Positions 55,285 to 64,000 of a DNA stretch of 64,000 nucleotides are shown one piece after another (within the stretch, counting starts at the first letter, position 1; every line of letters starts with the position of its first letter). The DNA is taken from NCBI GenBank assembly GCA_030651895.1, contig JAUSBR010000006.1, forward strand, positions 1 through 64,000, given 5' to 3'. A program made the translations under genes and the position numbers. The notes below the pieces were generated by a model, which worked only from the letters and a program-made list of their open reading frames with translations, searched no databases and had not been told where the DNA came from. The stretch comes from Sideroxyarcus sp. Its GTDB lineage: Bacteria; Pseudomonadota; Gammaproteobacteria; Burkholderiales; Gallionellaceae.

Positions 55285-56618
55285 GCAAAGAAAAACCCAG
55301 ATCACCCTCGACACCGCACCGCCAATCGCAGGGCGGCAAGGATTTCCGCAAACGCGTGCAGCGCAGCAAGGAGGTCGGCGCTCCAGCACCGCAGCTCGCT
55401 TCAAAGCCGCGCGCGGGAAATCCCTCTGCCAAGCCTGCCATCATCCTCAAAGCCGAGCGTGAGAAGTCCTTGCAACGCCGCCATCCGTGGATATTCTCCG
55501 GCGCAGTCGATTGCATCGACGGCAAGCCCGCCAGCGGCGACACCGTAGCGGTACATGATGTTGCGGGTAACTTTCTCGCTTGGGCAGCCTACAGCGCCGA
55601 TTCGCAAATCACTGCACGGGTGTGGTCCTGGCACGAGAAGGATGTCGTCAACGAGGCGTTCCTGCGCCAGCGCATCACCGATGCACTGGCTGCGCGCCGC
55701 ACGCTCGCCATCGGGCAAGCAGGCAATGGTATGCGCATCGTCCACGGCGAATCGGACGGCTTGCCCGGCCTGATCGTGGACAAGTATGGTGATGTACTGG
55801 TGATGCAGCTGGGTAGCGCCGGGCCGGAGCACTGGCGCGAGACTATCGCCGACATCCTGCATGATTTGTGCGTGCCAGTGTGCATCTATGAGCGTTCCGA
55901 CTCCGATGGGCGCGAACGGGAAGGTTTGCCGAAAAGGAATGGCATCGTGCGCGGCACCCTGCCGGAGAATGTGGAAGTACTGGAAAACGGCTTGCGCTTT
56001 GCCGTGGATGTGGCGGCAGGCCAGAAGACCGGCTACTACCTAGACCAGCGCGACAACCGCGCCTTCACCGGCACGCTGGCCGCCGACCGCGATGTGCTCA
56101 ACTGCTTTTGCTACACCGGCGGCTTTTCGCTCTATGCGTTGCGCGGCGGGGCGAAGTCAGTACTGTCCATCGACTCCTCGCAGGAGGCATTGGAACTCGC
56201 ACAACGCAATGTGGAATTGAACAGTCTCGACGCGTCGAAAGCAGAATGGCAATGCGCCGATGTGTTCGAAGCCCTGCGCAAACTGCGCGACCAGAATCGC
56301 AAGTTCGACCTCATCGTACTCGACCCGCCGAAGTTCGCGCCCACCGCCGCCTTCGCCGAAAAGGCCTCGCGCGCTTACAAGGACATCAACCTGCTCGGGT
56401 TCAAGCTTTTGCGTCCGGGCGGTTTGCTGTTCACCTACTCCTGCTCCGGCGGCATCAGCGACGACCTGTTCCAGAAAATCATCGCCGGTGCGGCACTGGA
56501 TGCGGGCGTGGATGCGCAGATCGTGAAGAAACTGCACGCGGCAGCGGATCATCCGGTGCTGCTGAGTTTTCCCGAAGGTGCTTACTTGAAGGGGTTGGTG
56601 TTGCGGGTGGCGGGCTGA
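55281..56618 (+). CDS. rlmI: RlmI-like 23S rRNA m5C methyltransferase with basic N-terminal extension
   Basis: This 445-residue class I methyltransferase has a PUA domain (about residues 50-130: AEREKSLQRRHPWIFSGAV) and the SAM-binding NCFCYTGGFSLYALRGG. The catalytic LDPPKFAP motif and the closing YSCSGG with the target-site Cys are intact. It is RlmI-like and may methylate C1962 of 23S rRNA. An extra N-terminal stretch of about 50 residues rich in Lys, Arg and Pro is not in E. coli RlmI (396 residues). The start overlaps the xerC stop by 4 nt. The name is by similarity. Confidence 0.87.
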   Translation: MSKEKPRSPSTPHRQSQGGKDFRKRVQRSKEVGAPAPQLASKPRAGNPSAKPAIILKAEREKSLQRRHPWIFSGAVDCIDGKPASGDTVAVHDVAGNFLAWAAYSADSQITARVWSWHEKDVVNEAFLRQRITDALAARRTLAIGQAGNGMRIVHGESDGLPGLIVDKYGDVLVMQLGSAGPEHWRETIADILHDLCVPVCIYERSDSDGREREGLPKRNGIVRGTLPENVEVLENGLRFAVDVAAGQKTGYYLDQRDNRAFTGTLAADRDVLNCFCYTGGFSLYALRGGAKSVLSIDSSQEALELAQRNVELNSLDASKAEWQCADVFEALRKLRDQNRKFDLIVLDPPKFAPTAAFAEKASRAYKDINLLGFKLLRPGGLLFTYSCSGGISDDLFQKIIAGAALDAGVDAQIVKKLHAAADHPVLLSFPEGAYLKGLVLRVAG

Positions 56619-56626
56619 ACGCCCGC
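56610..56626. terminator. Hairpin at the convergent ends of rlmI-like and rhodanese genes
   Basis: GCGGGC-TGAAC-GCCCGC spans the rlmI-like stop codon, 8 bp before the end of the convergent rhodanese gene. No T-run follows in either direction, so it is only a possible transcript end. Confidence 0.4.
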
Positions 56627-56633
56627 ACCGGGA

Positions 56634-57026
56634 TTACTGCTGCTTGATGACTTCCAGTCCGGCCTGTTCCCAGGCCTGGATACCGCCCTGTACGTTGCTG
56701 ACCTGAGTGAACCCCGCTTCCTGCAACAACGCAACGGCCTTGGCCGAGCGGCGACCGGAACGGCAGATCACCGCGACGGGTTTGTCTTTGTAGGCTTCGA
56801 GTTCTTTCAAGCGCAGACCCACTTCCCCTAGGGGGATCAGCTTCGCGCTGGGTGCATGGATGGCCGCATATTCGACCGGTTCACGCACATCCAGCAACAA
56901 TGCCCCCTGGCTGCTCACCATGTTGTGCGCCAGCTTCACGTCCACACCCTGGCTGGCCGACAGTTGCTGAGACAGCAGCGCAAAGCCAAGCACTGCGGCC
57001 ACGCCGATGATTATCTTCGTTCTCAT
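56634..57026 (-). CDS. Exported or membrane-anchored rhodanese
   Basis: This 130-residue protein has a signal-anchor-like N-terminus (IIIGVAAVLGFALLSQQLSA), then a single rhodanese domain with LLLDVREPVEYAAIHAPSA and the active-site loop CRSGRRSAKA. The Cys would carry a persulfide. It should act in the periplasm, while its neighbour lacks such a segment and is cytoplasmic. The genes are 7 nt apart on one transcript. Roles in sulfur transfer or sulfide detoxification are usual for this pairing; the substrate is unknown. Confidence 0.88.
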   Translation of the reverse strand: MRTKIIIGVAAVLGFALLSQQLSASQGVDVKLAHNMVSSQGALLLDVREPVEYAAIHAPSAKLIPLGEVGLRLKELEAYKDKPVAVICRSGRRSAKAVALLQEAGFTQVSNVQGGIQAWEQAGLEVIKQQ

Positions 57027-57033
57027 ATCAGCC

Positions 57034-57369
57034 TCAAGCCAGACGGTAAGACGGAAAACCGCTCTGCGCCCAACCCATCATCCCGCCGCGCAGGTTGAAC
57101 ACGTTGGTAAATCCCTGCTGTTGCAGGAACATGCAGGCCTGCGCCGAACGGGCTCCGCTGCGGCACACCATGATCAATTTCTCCGCCTTGTCCAGCTCAT
57201 GCACCTTGGCGGGCAGGATGTGCAGCGGCAGCGCTTCGGCCTTGGGCACGGTACCGTGCATGATCTCTTCCATCTGGCGCACGTCGATCACGCGCAGCTT
57301 GTGGCCGTCGTCTTCCACCCATTGCGCGAGCTGGTTCGCGTCGATCTCTTTAACGTTCATTCCAAACAT
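57034..57369 (-). CDS. Cytoplasmic single-domain rhodanese
   Basis: This 111-residue rhodanese domain has VIDVRQMEEIMHGTVPKA and the active-site loop CRSGARSAQA, with the persulfide Cys. It has no signal peptide. It leads a two-gene unit with the exported rhodanese. An AT-rich 20-bp palindrome lies 30 nt before its ATG and may control both. The second Met (MNVKE, 57360) is an alternative start. Confidence 0.9.
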   Translation of the reverse strand: MFGMNVKEIDANQLAQWVEDDGHKLRVIDVRQMEEIMHGTVPKAEALPLHILPAKVHELDKAEKLIMVCRSGARSAQACMFLQQQGFTNVFNLRGGMMGWAQSGFPSYRLA

Positions 57370-57399
57370 AGCGATGCCTCCTTGTTCAGCAAGGTTTGC

Positions 57400-57419
57400 A
57401 TATTAGCATATTCTAATAT
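57400..57419 (-). promoter_or_regulatory. Operator-like 20-bp AT palindrome upstream of the rhodanese pair
   Basis: ATATTAGCAT-ATTCTAATAT differs from a perfect palindrome at one pair (9 of 10). It lies 30-50 nt before the first rhodanese ATG, in promoter position. The size and AT-rich form suit ArsR-family repressors such as BigR/SqrR, which sense persulfide and often sit before rhodaneses. No such regulator is encoded nearby, so this link is inferred. Confidence 0.5.
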
Positions 57420-57507
57420 TATGGCAACGTTACCCAGAGTAGGGTTTTGGAATCACACAGGACAAGCCTGTTGAAGAATGGGTGAACGGTTCGCGTGGGC
57501 GCAGGAC

Positions 57508-57523
57508 GAACAGATAACTGTTC
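57508..57523. terminator. Short hairpin after the DUF1304 gene
   Basis: GAACAG-ATAA-CTGTTC, a 6-bp stem that begins 3 bp beyond the last codon of the DUF1304 gene. No U-tract follows on the minus strand; it may mark the 3' end of the mre operon transcript. Confidence 0.35.
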
Positions 57524-57525
57524 AG

Positions 57526-57876
57526 CTACGCCAACCCCACCAGCACCAGCGCGATCAGGGCGGGCACCGCCTGCACCCACAATATCTTCGCGTTCGCCGT
57601 CATCGCGCCGTACAGGCCCGCCACCAGCACGCAGCCAAGGAAGAATTGCTGCACGTCATCGTTGCCCGAACCCAAGCCCCAGATGAGTCCCGCGGCAAGA
57701 AAGCCGTTGTACAGGCCCTGGTTCGCGGCGAGGACTCTGGTCGCGGCGGCGAAGTCTTTGCTGAAGCCGAAGGCGCGGCGTCCGGTGACGCTTTCCCACA
57801 GGAACATCTCGAGGACGAGGATGTAGATGTGGATGAGGGCGACGACGCCGATCGCGAGATTGGCGACCGTCTTCAT
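57526..57876 (-). CDS. DUF1304 family membrane protein
   Basis: This 116-residue protein has four membrane helices (about 4-26, 45-65, 70-90, 95-114). IHIYILVLEMFLWESVTGRRAFG and NQGLYNGFLAAGLIWG are the DUF1304 signature. Function is unknown. The ATG shares one base with the rlpA stop (TGATG), so it looks like the last gene of the mreBCD-mrdA-rodA-rlpA unit. A link to the envelope is suggested only by that position. Confidence 0.85.
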   Translation of the reverse strand: MKTVANLAIGVVALIHIYILVLEMFLWESVTGRRAFGFSKDFAAATRVLAANQGLYNGFLAAGLIWGLGSGNDDVQQFFLGCVLVAGLYGAMTANAKILWVQAVPALIALVLVGLA

Positions 57877-58835
57877 CAGTGCTTGCTCACGAACGGTTTG
57901 AAGCCAAGGCGATCCTCCAGTCTGGCAGCCGCGTTACGGGCTTCGCTCTCGCTGGCGTAGGGGCCGAGGTGTACGCGCGTCAGGCCCTGTTTTTCAAAGA
58001 GCATGAGCGGTTTGCTGCCTTCGCCCATTTCGCTGCGCATCCGGACCAGGAAACTTTCGGCGCCTTGCGGCGACTTGAATGCACCGAGTTGCAGGTAGAC
58101 CTTGCCGGTCGACGGTCCTGCTCTTTCGACCGGCAGCGTGGGCGCGGGAGGCAGCGGTTCGACCTTGATGGGCGGCGTCTCGACCGGCGCGGTGCCGGAA
58201 ACGGCGATGCTCTCGACTTCGACTTCGGCGCTGCCGCTGTTGATGTAGCCGAGCTTGGCGGCGGCGACATAGGACAGGTCCATGATGCGCTGATGCAGGA
58301 AAGGGCCGCGGTCATTGACGCGGACGACGACCGATTTCCCGGTGGCGACATTGGTCACGCGCGCATAGCTGGGGATGGGCAGGGTCGGGTGCGCGGCGGT
58401 CATGCCGTACATGTCATACACCTCGCCAATGGAGGTACGCTGGCCGTGGAATTTCTTGCCATACCAGGAAGCGACACCGCGCTCCTTGTAGGTGCCGGTG
58501 GTCTGCAGCGGGGTGTAGGTCTTACCCAGCGCGGAGTAGGGGCGGTTGGCATAACGGTGCAGCGGCTCGGCCTTGGGCACAGCGTCGGGGATGGAATCGA
58601 GGTTCACCGAGCTTTCGCTGCCGGGACCGTCACCGGGCAGATAACCGCCGCCCTGGGTGGCGACAGCCGCTGCCTGAGTTGGGGTCGATGCGCTGCGCGC
58701 CGACTTGCCGCCGGGACCCGCGACCGCATCGACGATGGGTGCGGCATTCTGCTGCTTCTCGTCGGTTTTTTGCGTGGTGGCGCAACCGGCCATCACTAGT
58801 GCGGCGGCGGACAGCAACAACGATAGTCTTTTCAT
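57876..58835 (-). CDS. rlpA: RlpA, septal-ring lytic transglycosylase lipoprotein
   Basis: This 319-residue lipoprotein has a lipobox MAGC (Cys18), then a low-complexity linker. The double-psi beta-barrel domain (about 115-210) has GVASWYGKKFHG and VVRVNDRGPFLHQRIMDLS with the catalytic-type Asp. A C-terminal SPOR domain (about 240-318) begins VYLQLGAFKSPQGAESF and binds denuded glycan at the septum. It cuts peptidoglycan lacking stem peptides. It lies between rodA (13 nt) and the DUF1304 gene. The typical partner PBP genes are just upstream. Confidence 0.94.
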   Translation of the reverse strand: MKRLSLLLSAAALVMAGCATTQKTDEKQQNAAPIVDAVAGPGGKSARSASTPTQAAAVATQGGGYLPGDGPGSESSVNLDSIPDAVPKAEPLHRYANRPYSALGKTYTPLQTTGTYKERGVASWYGKKFHGQRTSIGEVYDMYGMTAAHPTLPIPSYARVTNVATGKSVVVRVNDRGPFLHQRIMDLSYVAAAKLGYINSGSAEVEVESIAVSGTAPVETPPIKVEPLPPAPTLPVERAGPSTGKVYLQLGAFKSPQGAESFLVRMRSEMGEGSKPLMLFEKQGLTRVHLGPYASESEARNAAARLEDRLGFKPFVSKH

Positions 58836-58848
58836 TTTTCGACTCCCC

Positions 58849-59946
58849 TCAAGTTTTAACCAGTTGTTTGTGCGTGTTGATACTCATCAGCATACCAAAA
58901 CCGAGCATCAGCGTGAGCAGGGACGTGCCACCGTAGCTGACCAGCGGCAACGGTACACCTACCACCGGCAGGATGCCGCTGACCATGCCCATGTTGACGA
59001 AGGCATAGGTGAAGAAGGTGAGCGTGATGCTGCCCGCCATCAGGCGGGTGAAATAGGTGGAGGCGTTGGCGGTGATGATAAAACCGCGACCGATGACGAA
59101 TACGTACAGGCCCAGCAGCAGCAGGTTGCCGAGCAGGCCGAACTCTTCCGACCAGACGGCGAAGATGAAGTCGGTGGTGCGCTCGGGCAGAAAGTCGAGG
59201 TGGGTCTGCGTGCCGTTCATGTAGCCCTTGCCGAGGATGCCGCCGGAGCCGACGGCAATCATGCCCTGGATGGTGTGGTAGCCCTTGCCCAAAGCATCCT
59301 GCGAGGGGTCGAGCAACATCAGGATACGGTGGCGCTGATAATCATGCAGTGCAGACCACAGGAACGGTGCGCTGGCCAGTGCCGCCAGTGCCCCGCCGAT
59401 CATGATGCGCCAGGACAGACCGGCGAGGAACAGCACGTAAAATCCGCTCGCGGCGATGAGAATGGAAGTGCCCAGGTCGGGCTGGCGCAGGATCAGTGCC
59501 ACCGGCAAGACAAGCAAGATGAGTGCGACGAAGTAGTTGCGAAGTTTCAGGGTCGCCTCGTGCTTCTCGAAATACCAGGCCATCATCAGCGGCACCGCGA
59601 TCTTCATCAACTCGGACGGCTGGATGGTGGCCACGCCGATATGCAGCCAGCGCCGCGCACCGTGACTGATCTCGCCGAACAGCGCGACGCCGACCAGCAT
59701 CAGCATACCGAACACGTACACCGGCACGGCGATACGCATCAGCCAGTGCAGCGGCATGTTGGCGACGATCCACATGGCGGTGAACGCGACAGCGATGTTG
59801 CCAAGCTGACCAAGCACACGCATCCAGTTGCCGTCACTGGCGCTGTAGAGCAGCACCAGGCTGATGAACAGGAACCCCCCCAACCCCGCCAGAAGTACGG
59901 GGTCGAGATGCAGCATGAAACGGATCTTGATCTTTCTAAGGTTCAT
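58849..59946 (-). CDS. rodA: RodA, SEDS peptidoglycan glycosyltransferase
   Basis: This 365-residue SEDS protein has about ten membrane helices and polymerises glycan strands from lipid II for cell elongation, together with PBP2. Typical motifs are RWLHIGVATIQPSELMKIAVPLMMAW in pieces, the GWEEGLLGN-like segment EEFGLLGNLLLLGLY, and the closing GVPLPLVSYGGTSLLT with the conserved Tyr-Gly-Gly loop. It is 2 nt from mrdA, its partner, within the mre operon. Confidence 0.96.
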   Translation of the reverse strand: MNLRKIKIRFMLHLDPVLLAGLGGFLFISLVLLYSASDGNWMRVLGQLGNIAVAFTAMWIVANMPLHWLMRIAVPVYVFGMLMLVGVALFGEISHGARRWLHIGVATIQPSELMKIAVPLMMAWYFEKHEATLKLRNYFVALILLVLPVALILRQPDLGTSILIAASGFYVLFLAGLSWRIMIGGALAALASAPFLWSALHDYQRHRILMLLDPSQDALGKGYHTIQGMIAVGSGGILGKGYMNGTQTHLDFLPERTTDFIFAVWSEEFGLLGNLLLLGLYVFVIGRGFIITANASTYFTRLMAGSITLTFFTYAFVNMGMVSGILPVVGVPLPLVSYGGTSLLTLMLGFGMLMSINTHKQLVKT

Positions 59947-59948
59947 GT

Positions 59949-61847
59949 TCAGTCGCTTTCCGATCCGGCTTTCTCACTCACCGCCTGCAGGGGCTTGGGT
60001 ATCTTGCCGAGCAGATAATAATCCAGAACCTTGCGCGCGATCGGCGCGGCGGTGGAACCACCGTGCCCGCCGTTCTCGGCCAGTACCGCCAGCGCGATGC
60101 GCGGCTTGTCGGCCGGCGCGAAGGCGATGAACCAGGCGTGGTCGCGGTTGTATTCGGAGACCTTTTTGGCATCGTATTTCTCGCCCTGCTTCATGGCGAT
60201 GACCTGCGCGGTACCGGTCTTGCCCGCCATGCGGTATTCGACGCCGTAACCCGCGCCCACCGCAGTACCGCCGGGTTTGGTGACGGCCTCCATCGCACTC
60301 TTGACCAGCTTCAGATGATCGGGAGGTATCTGCAGATCGTACATCTGCTTGTGTTCGGTCAATACCGGTTCTCCGCGCGCCGGCCGGATCTCTTTCACCA
60401 GATGCGGTTGGAACGCGATGCCATCGTTGGCTAGGGTCGCGGTCGCCACCGCAAGCTGCAGTGGCGTGACCAGGTTGTAGCCCTGGCCGATGCCAGCGGA
60501 GACGGTGTCGCCGGGATACCAGATCTGGTTGTAGCGCTTCGTTTTCCACTCCGTGGACGGCAGCAGACCCGAGGTCTCGCCATCCATATCCAGGCCGGTC
60601 TTCTTGCCGAAACCGAAGCGCGAAAGATAGCCGTGCATGTTGTCAATACCCATCTCGGTCGCCAGACCGTAGTAATAGGTATCGCAGGAGACAACGATGG
60701 ATTTGTACAGATCGACAGCGCCATGGCCACCACTCTTCCAGTCGCGATACTGGTGGCGGCTGCCGGGCAGCATGAAATAGCCGGGATCGCTGATGGTGCG
60801 CGTGGGCGCGCGCGTGCCGTAATGCAATCCGGCCAGCGCCATGAACGGCTTGATGGTCGAACCGGGCGGATACTGTCCGCGCAGGGCGCGGTTGTTGAGC
60901 GGCGTATTGAGAGATCCGTTCAGTTCTTCCCAGGTCTCGGTGTCGATGCCATCGATGAACAGCGCCGGATCGTAACCCGGCTTGCTGACGAAGGCGAGTA
61001 CTTCGCCGTTGGTGGGATCGATGGCGACCAGCGCACCGCGATAGTCACCGAAGGCCTGCTCGGCCACTTCCTGCAGCTTCGCATCCAGCGTCAGCATCAG
61101 GTTGCTGCCGGATTGCGGCGTGGTACGCGACAGCACGCGCACCGCACGACCACCCGCATCCACCTCGACCTGTTCGAAACCCGTGGTGCCGTGCAGCTGT
61201 GTTTCATAACTCTGCTCGACACCGGTCTTGCCGATGTAGTCCGAACCCATGTAGTTGGAGGCGATTTCATCCTCTTCCAGCTGCTCGATATCTTTCTGGT
61301 TGATGCGGCCGACATAGCCGATCAGGTGCGCGGTCACGTCGGAGAAAGGATACTCACGGAACAGGCGCGCCTTGACTTCGACGCTGGGGAAACGGAAGCG
61401 CTGTGCGGAGACGCGCGCCACTTCCTCGTCGGTCAGCTGGCTGCGGATGGGCATGGTCTCCAGCGCCTGCCGCTCGGTCAGCAGTTTCTTGAAGCGCTTG
61501 ATGTCCTTGGGCGTGATCGTCACCAGCCGCGACAGCTCGGCGATCAGCGCGTCCATGTCGGTCACCTTGGCAGGCGCGATCTCCAGGGTGTAACCGGAAT
61601 AGTTCTGCGCCATCACCACGCCGTTGCGGTCCAGCAACAGGCCGCGGTTCGGTACGATGGGGACGACATAGATGCGGTTACTGTCCGACAGGGTGTGGAA
61701 ATATTCGTGACGGATGACTTGGAGATAGAAGAAGCGCGCCAGCAAGATGAACAGCATCACCGCGACAAAGCCCAGGCTCAACACCAGACGCAAACGGAAA
61801 TAATAGATTTCGCGCTGATGGTTCTTCAGCTCGATGAAGCGGTTCAT
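59949..61847 (-). CDS. mrdA: Penicillin-binding protein 2 (elongasome transpeptidase)
   Basis: This 632-residue class B PBP has an N-terminal membrane anchor (about 22-42), a pedestal domain, and a transpeptidase domain with SxxK in PPGSTIKPFM (about residue 330), the SCD motif in VVSCDTYYYG and KTG in AGKTGTAQV. It crosslinks glycan laid down by RodA. It overlaps mreD by 4 nt. Length and motif spacing match MrdA, not the division-specific FtsI. It is the target of mecillinam-type drugs in other bacteria. Confidence 0.97.
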   Translation of the reverse strand: MNRFIELKNHQREIYYFRLRLVLSLGFVAVMLFILLARFFYLQVIRHEYFHTLSDSNRIYVVPIVPNRGLLLDRNGVVMAQNYSGYTLEIAPAKVTDMDALIAELSRLVTITPKDIKRFKKLLTERQALETMPIRSQLTDEEVARVSAQRFRFPSVEVKARLFREYPFSDVTAHLIGYVGRINQKDIEQLEEDEIASNYMGSDYIGKTGVEQSYETQLHGTTGFEQVEVDAGGRAVRVLSRTTPQSGSNLMLTLDAKLQEVAEQAFGDYRGALVAIDPTNGEVLAFVSKPGYDPALFIDGIDTETWEELNGSLNTPLNNRALRGQYPPGSTIKPFMALAGLHYGTRAPTRTISDPGYFMLPGSRHQYRDWKSGGHGAVDLYKSIVVSCDTYYYGLATEMGIDNMHGYLSRFGFGKKTGLDMDGETSGLLPSTEWKTKRYNQIWYPGDTVSAGIGQGYNLVTPLQLAVATATLANDGIAFQPHLVKEIRPARGEPVLTEHKQMYDLQIPPDHLKLVKSAMEAVTKPGGTAVGAGYGVEYRMAGKTGTAQVIAMKQGEKYDAKKVSEYNRDHAWFIAFAPADKPRIALAVLAENGGHGGSTAAPIARKVLDYYLLGKIPKPLQAVSEKAGSESD

Positions 61848-62362
61848 AGTTCGTTCGGATCACGGCGCGGTCGGCGCAGTGCCTGCAACAGCAGGGTCAT
61901 CGGCGTCCACAGCAGAGCCGAGGTGACCGCACCGAGGAAATATTCCCACGCCACAAAACCGCGCACCTGCCAATGCACGGCGGCATAGGCACCGTAACTC
62001 AGCAGCAGCAACGGGAAGACATGCAAGGATTGCTGGCGCAGGTCGAACATCTGCACGCGCCGGTGCAGCACGATGCCGCCGAAAGCCAGTACGGTATAGG
62101 CCAGCGCATGCTGCCCGAACAGGCTGGCATCGGCCACGTCGGCAAAGATGCCGACCAGCCAGGCGATGCCGATACCGATGCGGTGAGGTTTGTGCGTGCA
62201 CCAGTACAGCAGCACCAGCGCCACGAAATCGGGACGCAGCGCCAATGCCCAGCCGTGCCAGGGCAGCCAGTTGAGCATCACCGCCACGAACAGGCTGAAC
62301 ACGATGAATCCCGTGTTGGCGGGCAGCAGGAACTCCTGGTCTTTGGCGTACCCGTTACTCAC
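61844..62362 (-). CDS. mreD: Rod-shape-determining membrane protein MreD
   Basis: This 172-residue protein has five to six membrane helices, with LLPANTGFIVFSLFVAVMLNWLP near the start and PDFVALVLLYWCTHKPHRIGIGIAWLVGIFADV as the family core (read in short pieces). It is part of the MreBCD-RodA-PBP2 elongasome. It overlaps mreC upstream and mrdA downstream by 4 nt each, showing tight coupling. Confidence 0.94.
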   Translation of the reverse strand: MSNGYAKDQEFLLPANTGFIVFSLFVAVMLNWLPWHGWALALRPDFVALVLLYWCTHKPHRIGIGIAWLVGIFADVADASLFGQHALAYTVLAFGGIVLHRRVQMFDLRQQSLHVFPLLLLSYGAYAAVHWQVRGFVAWEYFLGAVTSALLWTPMTLLLQALRRPRRDPNEL

Positions 62363-63279
62363 GGCTTCCTCCGTTTGAATCTCTTCTTCGCGCGTTCCTG
62401 TTCGGCTGTCGGCTCGACTGCCGCTTCCGGACGTTCGGGCAATTCCGGCAGGCCCGACACGATCATCAGGGCGCGATGCCTGTCCACGCCGGCCAGCGGT
62501 TCGCAGGTGATACGCGCGAACGGGTAGGCCGGATCGCGCTCCACCCTGGTGACCTTGGCCACCGGCAGATTGGGCGGATAGGTGCCGTCGATGCCTGAAG
62601 TGACCAGCACATCGCCCTCAACGATATCTGCGCTCACCGGCATATAGCGCAATGCCATCTCGTTGATGTCGCCGGAACCGAACACCACCGCGCGCAAGCC
62701 GCTGCGCTGGTTCTGTATCGGTACGGAATGATCCTTGTCGGTGACCAGTGTGACTTCGGACAACCACGGGTAGGTGCGGGTGACCTGCCCGACCACGCCA
62801 AAATCGTCCACCACCACCTGGCCGGGCATGACATTGGCCTGCGAACCCTTGTTCACCAGCAGTTTGCGTTTGAAGATGTCGCGCTCGACGTAGACGATCT
62901 CGGCCATCTGCATCGGGTAGTCAACACGTCCCTTGAGGTCCATCAGCACGCGCAGTTGCGCGTTCTCGGCCAAGATGGCCTGCAGCTGGGAGAGTTGCGC
63001 CGCGTCGGCATCATGCTGCTGGCGCAGCTGGGTGTTCTCGGTGAGCAGCGTTTCCTGCGTTTCGAAATAGACAGCGACACTGCCCAGGGCTTCGCCCGGC
63101 AGGGCGGTCAGCCGCTGGAACGGATAGATCATCACGGCGAGGACTTTGCGCGCGGATTCCAAATATTGGAAGCGCGAATCCACGAACAGCAGCAGCAGCG
63201 AGAGGACACTGAAGAAGACCAGACGAGCGACCGGACTCGGGCCGCGATTGAAGAACCGGAGGGTACGGGTATCGTCCAA
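62359..63279 (-). CDS. mreC: Rod-shape-determining protein MreC
   Basis: This 306-residue inner-membrane protein has a membrane segment (about 18-38), a periplasmic coiled coil (about 65-110) and a beta-barrel-type C-terminal domain with GSQANVMPGQVVVDDFGVVGQV and RSGLRAVVFGSGD. A Lys/Arg-rich tail ends it (ERAKKRFKRRKP). It activates PBP2 in the elongasome. It begins 15 nt after mreB and overlaps mreD by 4 nt. Confidence 0.95.
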   Translation of the reverse strand: MDDTRTLRFFNRGPSPVARLVFFSVLSLLLLFVDSRFQYLESARKVLAVMIYPFQRLTALPGEALGSVAVYFETQETLLTENTQLRQQHDADAAQLSQLQAILAENAQLRVLMDLKGRVDYPMQMAEIVYVERDIFKRKLLVNKGSQANVMPGQVVVDDFGVVGQVTRTYPWLSEVTLVTDKDHSVPIQNQRSGLRAVVFGSGDINEMALRYMPVSADIVEGDVLVTSGIDGTYPPNLPVAKVTRVERDPAYPFARITCEPLAGVDRHRALMIVSGLPELPERPEAAVEPTAEQERAKKRFKRRKP

Positions 63280-63294
63280 GGTACAGCCGTACGA

Positions 63295-64000
<706 letters not shown>

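Overview
The window reads as one contiguous stretch of a GC-rich betaproteobacterial chromosome. Its gene order is typical of that class: hemC-hemD-hemX-hemY, prfA-prmC behind hemA, dapF-DUF484-xerC, mreBCD-mrdA-rodA-rlpA, and metK followed by an S-adenosylhomocysteine (SAH) riboswitch and ahcY. I infer a free-living environmental member, possibly of the Nitrosomonadales (Gallionellaceae-like). No marker gene here proves the family. There is no rRNA operon, insertion sequence, prophage or CRISPR array. The only visibly foreign-looking part is a small AT-rich islet at about 45.7-46.9 kb.

Layout. 1-2.6 kb: a structured repeat region, an atypical SDR, a ferredoxin-reductase-type flavoprotein and a lipoprotein resembling a protease propeptide. 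2.7-6.7 kb: the tetrapyrrole operon hemC-hemD-hemX-hemY (minus strand). 6.8-9.6 kb: ppc. 10.0-13.2 kb: the AlgR/AlgZ-type LytTR two-component pair, divergent from argH. 13.4-16.6 kb: hemA-prfA-prmC. 16.7-23.0 kb: a CHASE2 adenylate cyclase, a 1245-residue secreted NHL/FN3/transglutaminase-like/TPR protein and a small exported protein. This is the least ordinary gene set in the window. 23.1-25.55 kb: tRNA-Phe and groSL with an overlapping sigma32/sigma70 promoter and a CIRCE operator. 25.6-30.1 kb: an epimerase-like gene, bioA, dacB and an outer-membrane barrel. 30.1-33.3 kb: ubiD and two lipid A-type acyltransferases. 33.4-38.7 kb: the activated-methyl-cycle cluster metK-[SAH riboswitch]-ahcY-[terminator]-PF04020-metF-trhP. 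38.8-44.7 kb: cytochrome b561, YhcH, a coiled-coil lipoprotein, ttcA, a pteridine-reductase-like SDR, a MidA-like methyltransferase and a deoxyinosine glycosylase. 44.7-46.9 kb: a DUF3616 protein and the AT-rich islet. 46.9-51.9 kb: slt-cca, a small conserved-looking ORF, a membrane-embedded TAXI-family protein and tRNA-Arg. 51.9-56.6 kb: CoA-binding protein-tag-dapF-DUF484-xerC-rlmI-like, a tightly overlapping operon. 56.6-57.4 kb: two rhodaneses behind an operator-like palindrome. 57.5-64.0 kb: the cell-shape operon mreB(partial)-mreC-mreD-mrdA-rodA-rlpA-DUF1304.

How the genes work together. Two loci supply heme: hemA at the entry step, and hemC/hemD with the helpers hemX/hemY. The metK/ahcY/metF group runs the methyl cycle, with SAH sensing at ahcY. 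Envelope construction recurs throughout: mre/mrd/rlpA, slt, dacB and the lipid A acyltransferases. Many neighbours overlap by 1, 4 or 8 nt, which suggests translational coupling. Intergenic DNA is short; the exceptions are described individually and hold hairpins, terminators and small repeats.
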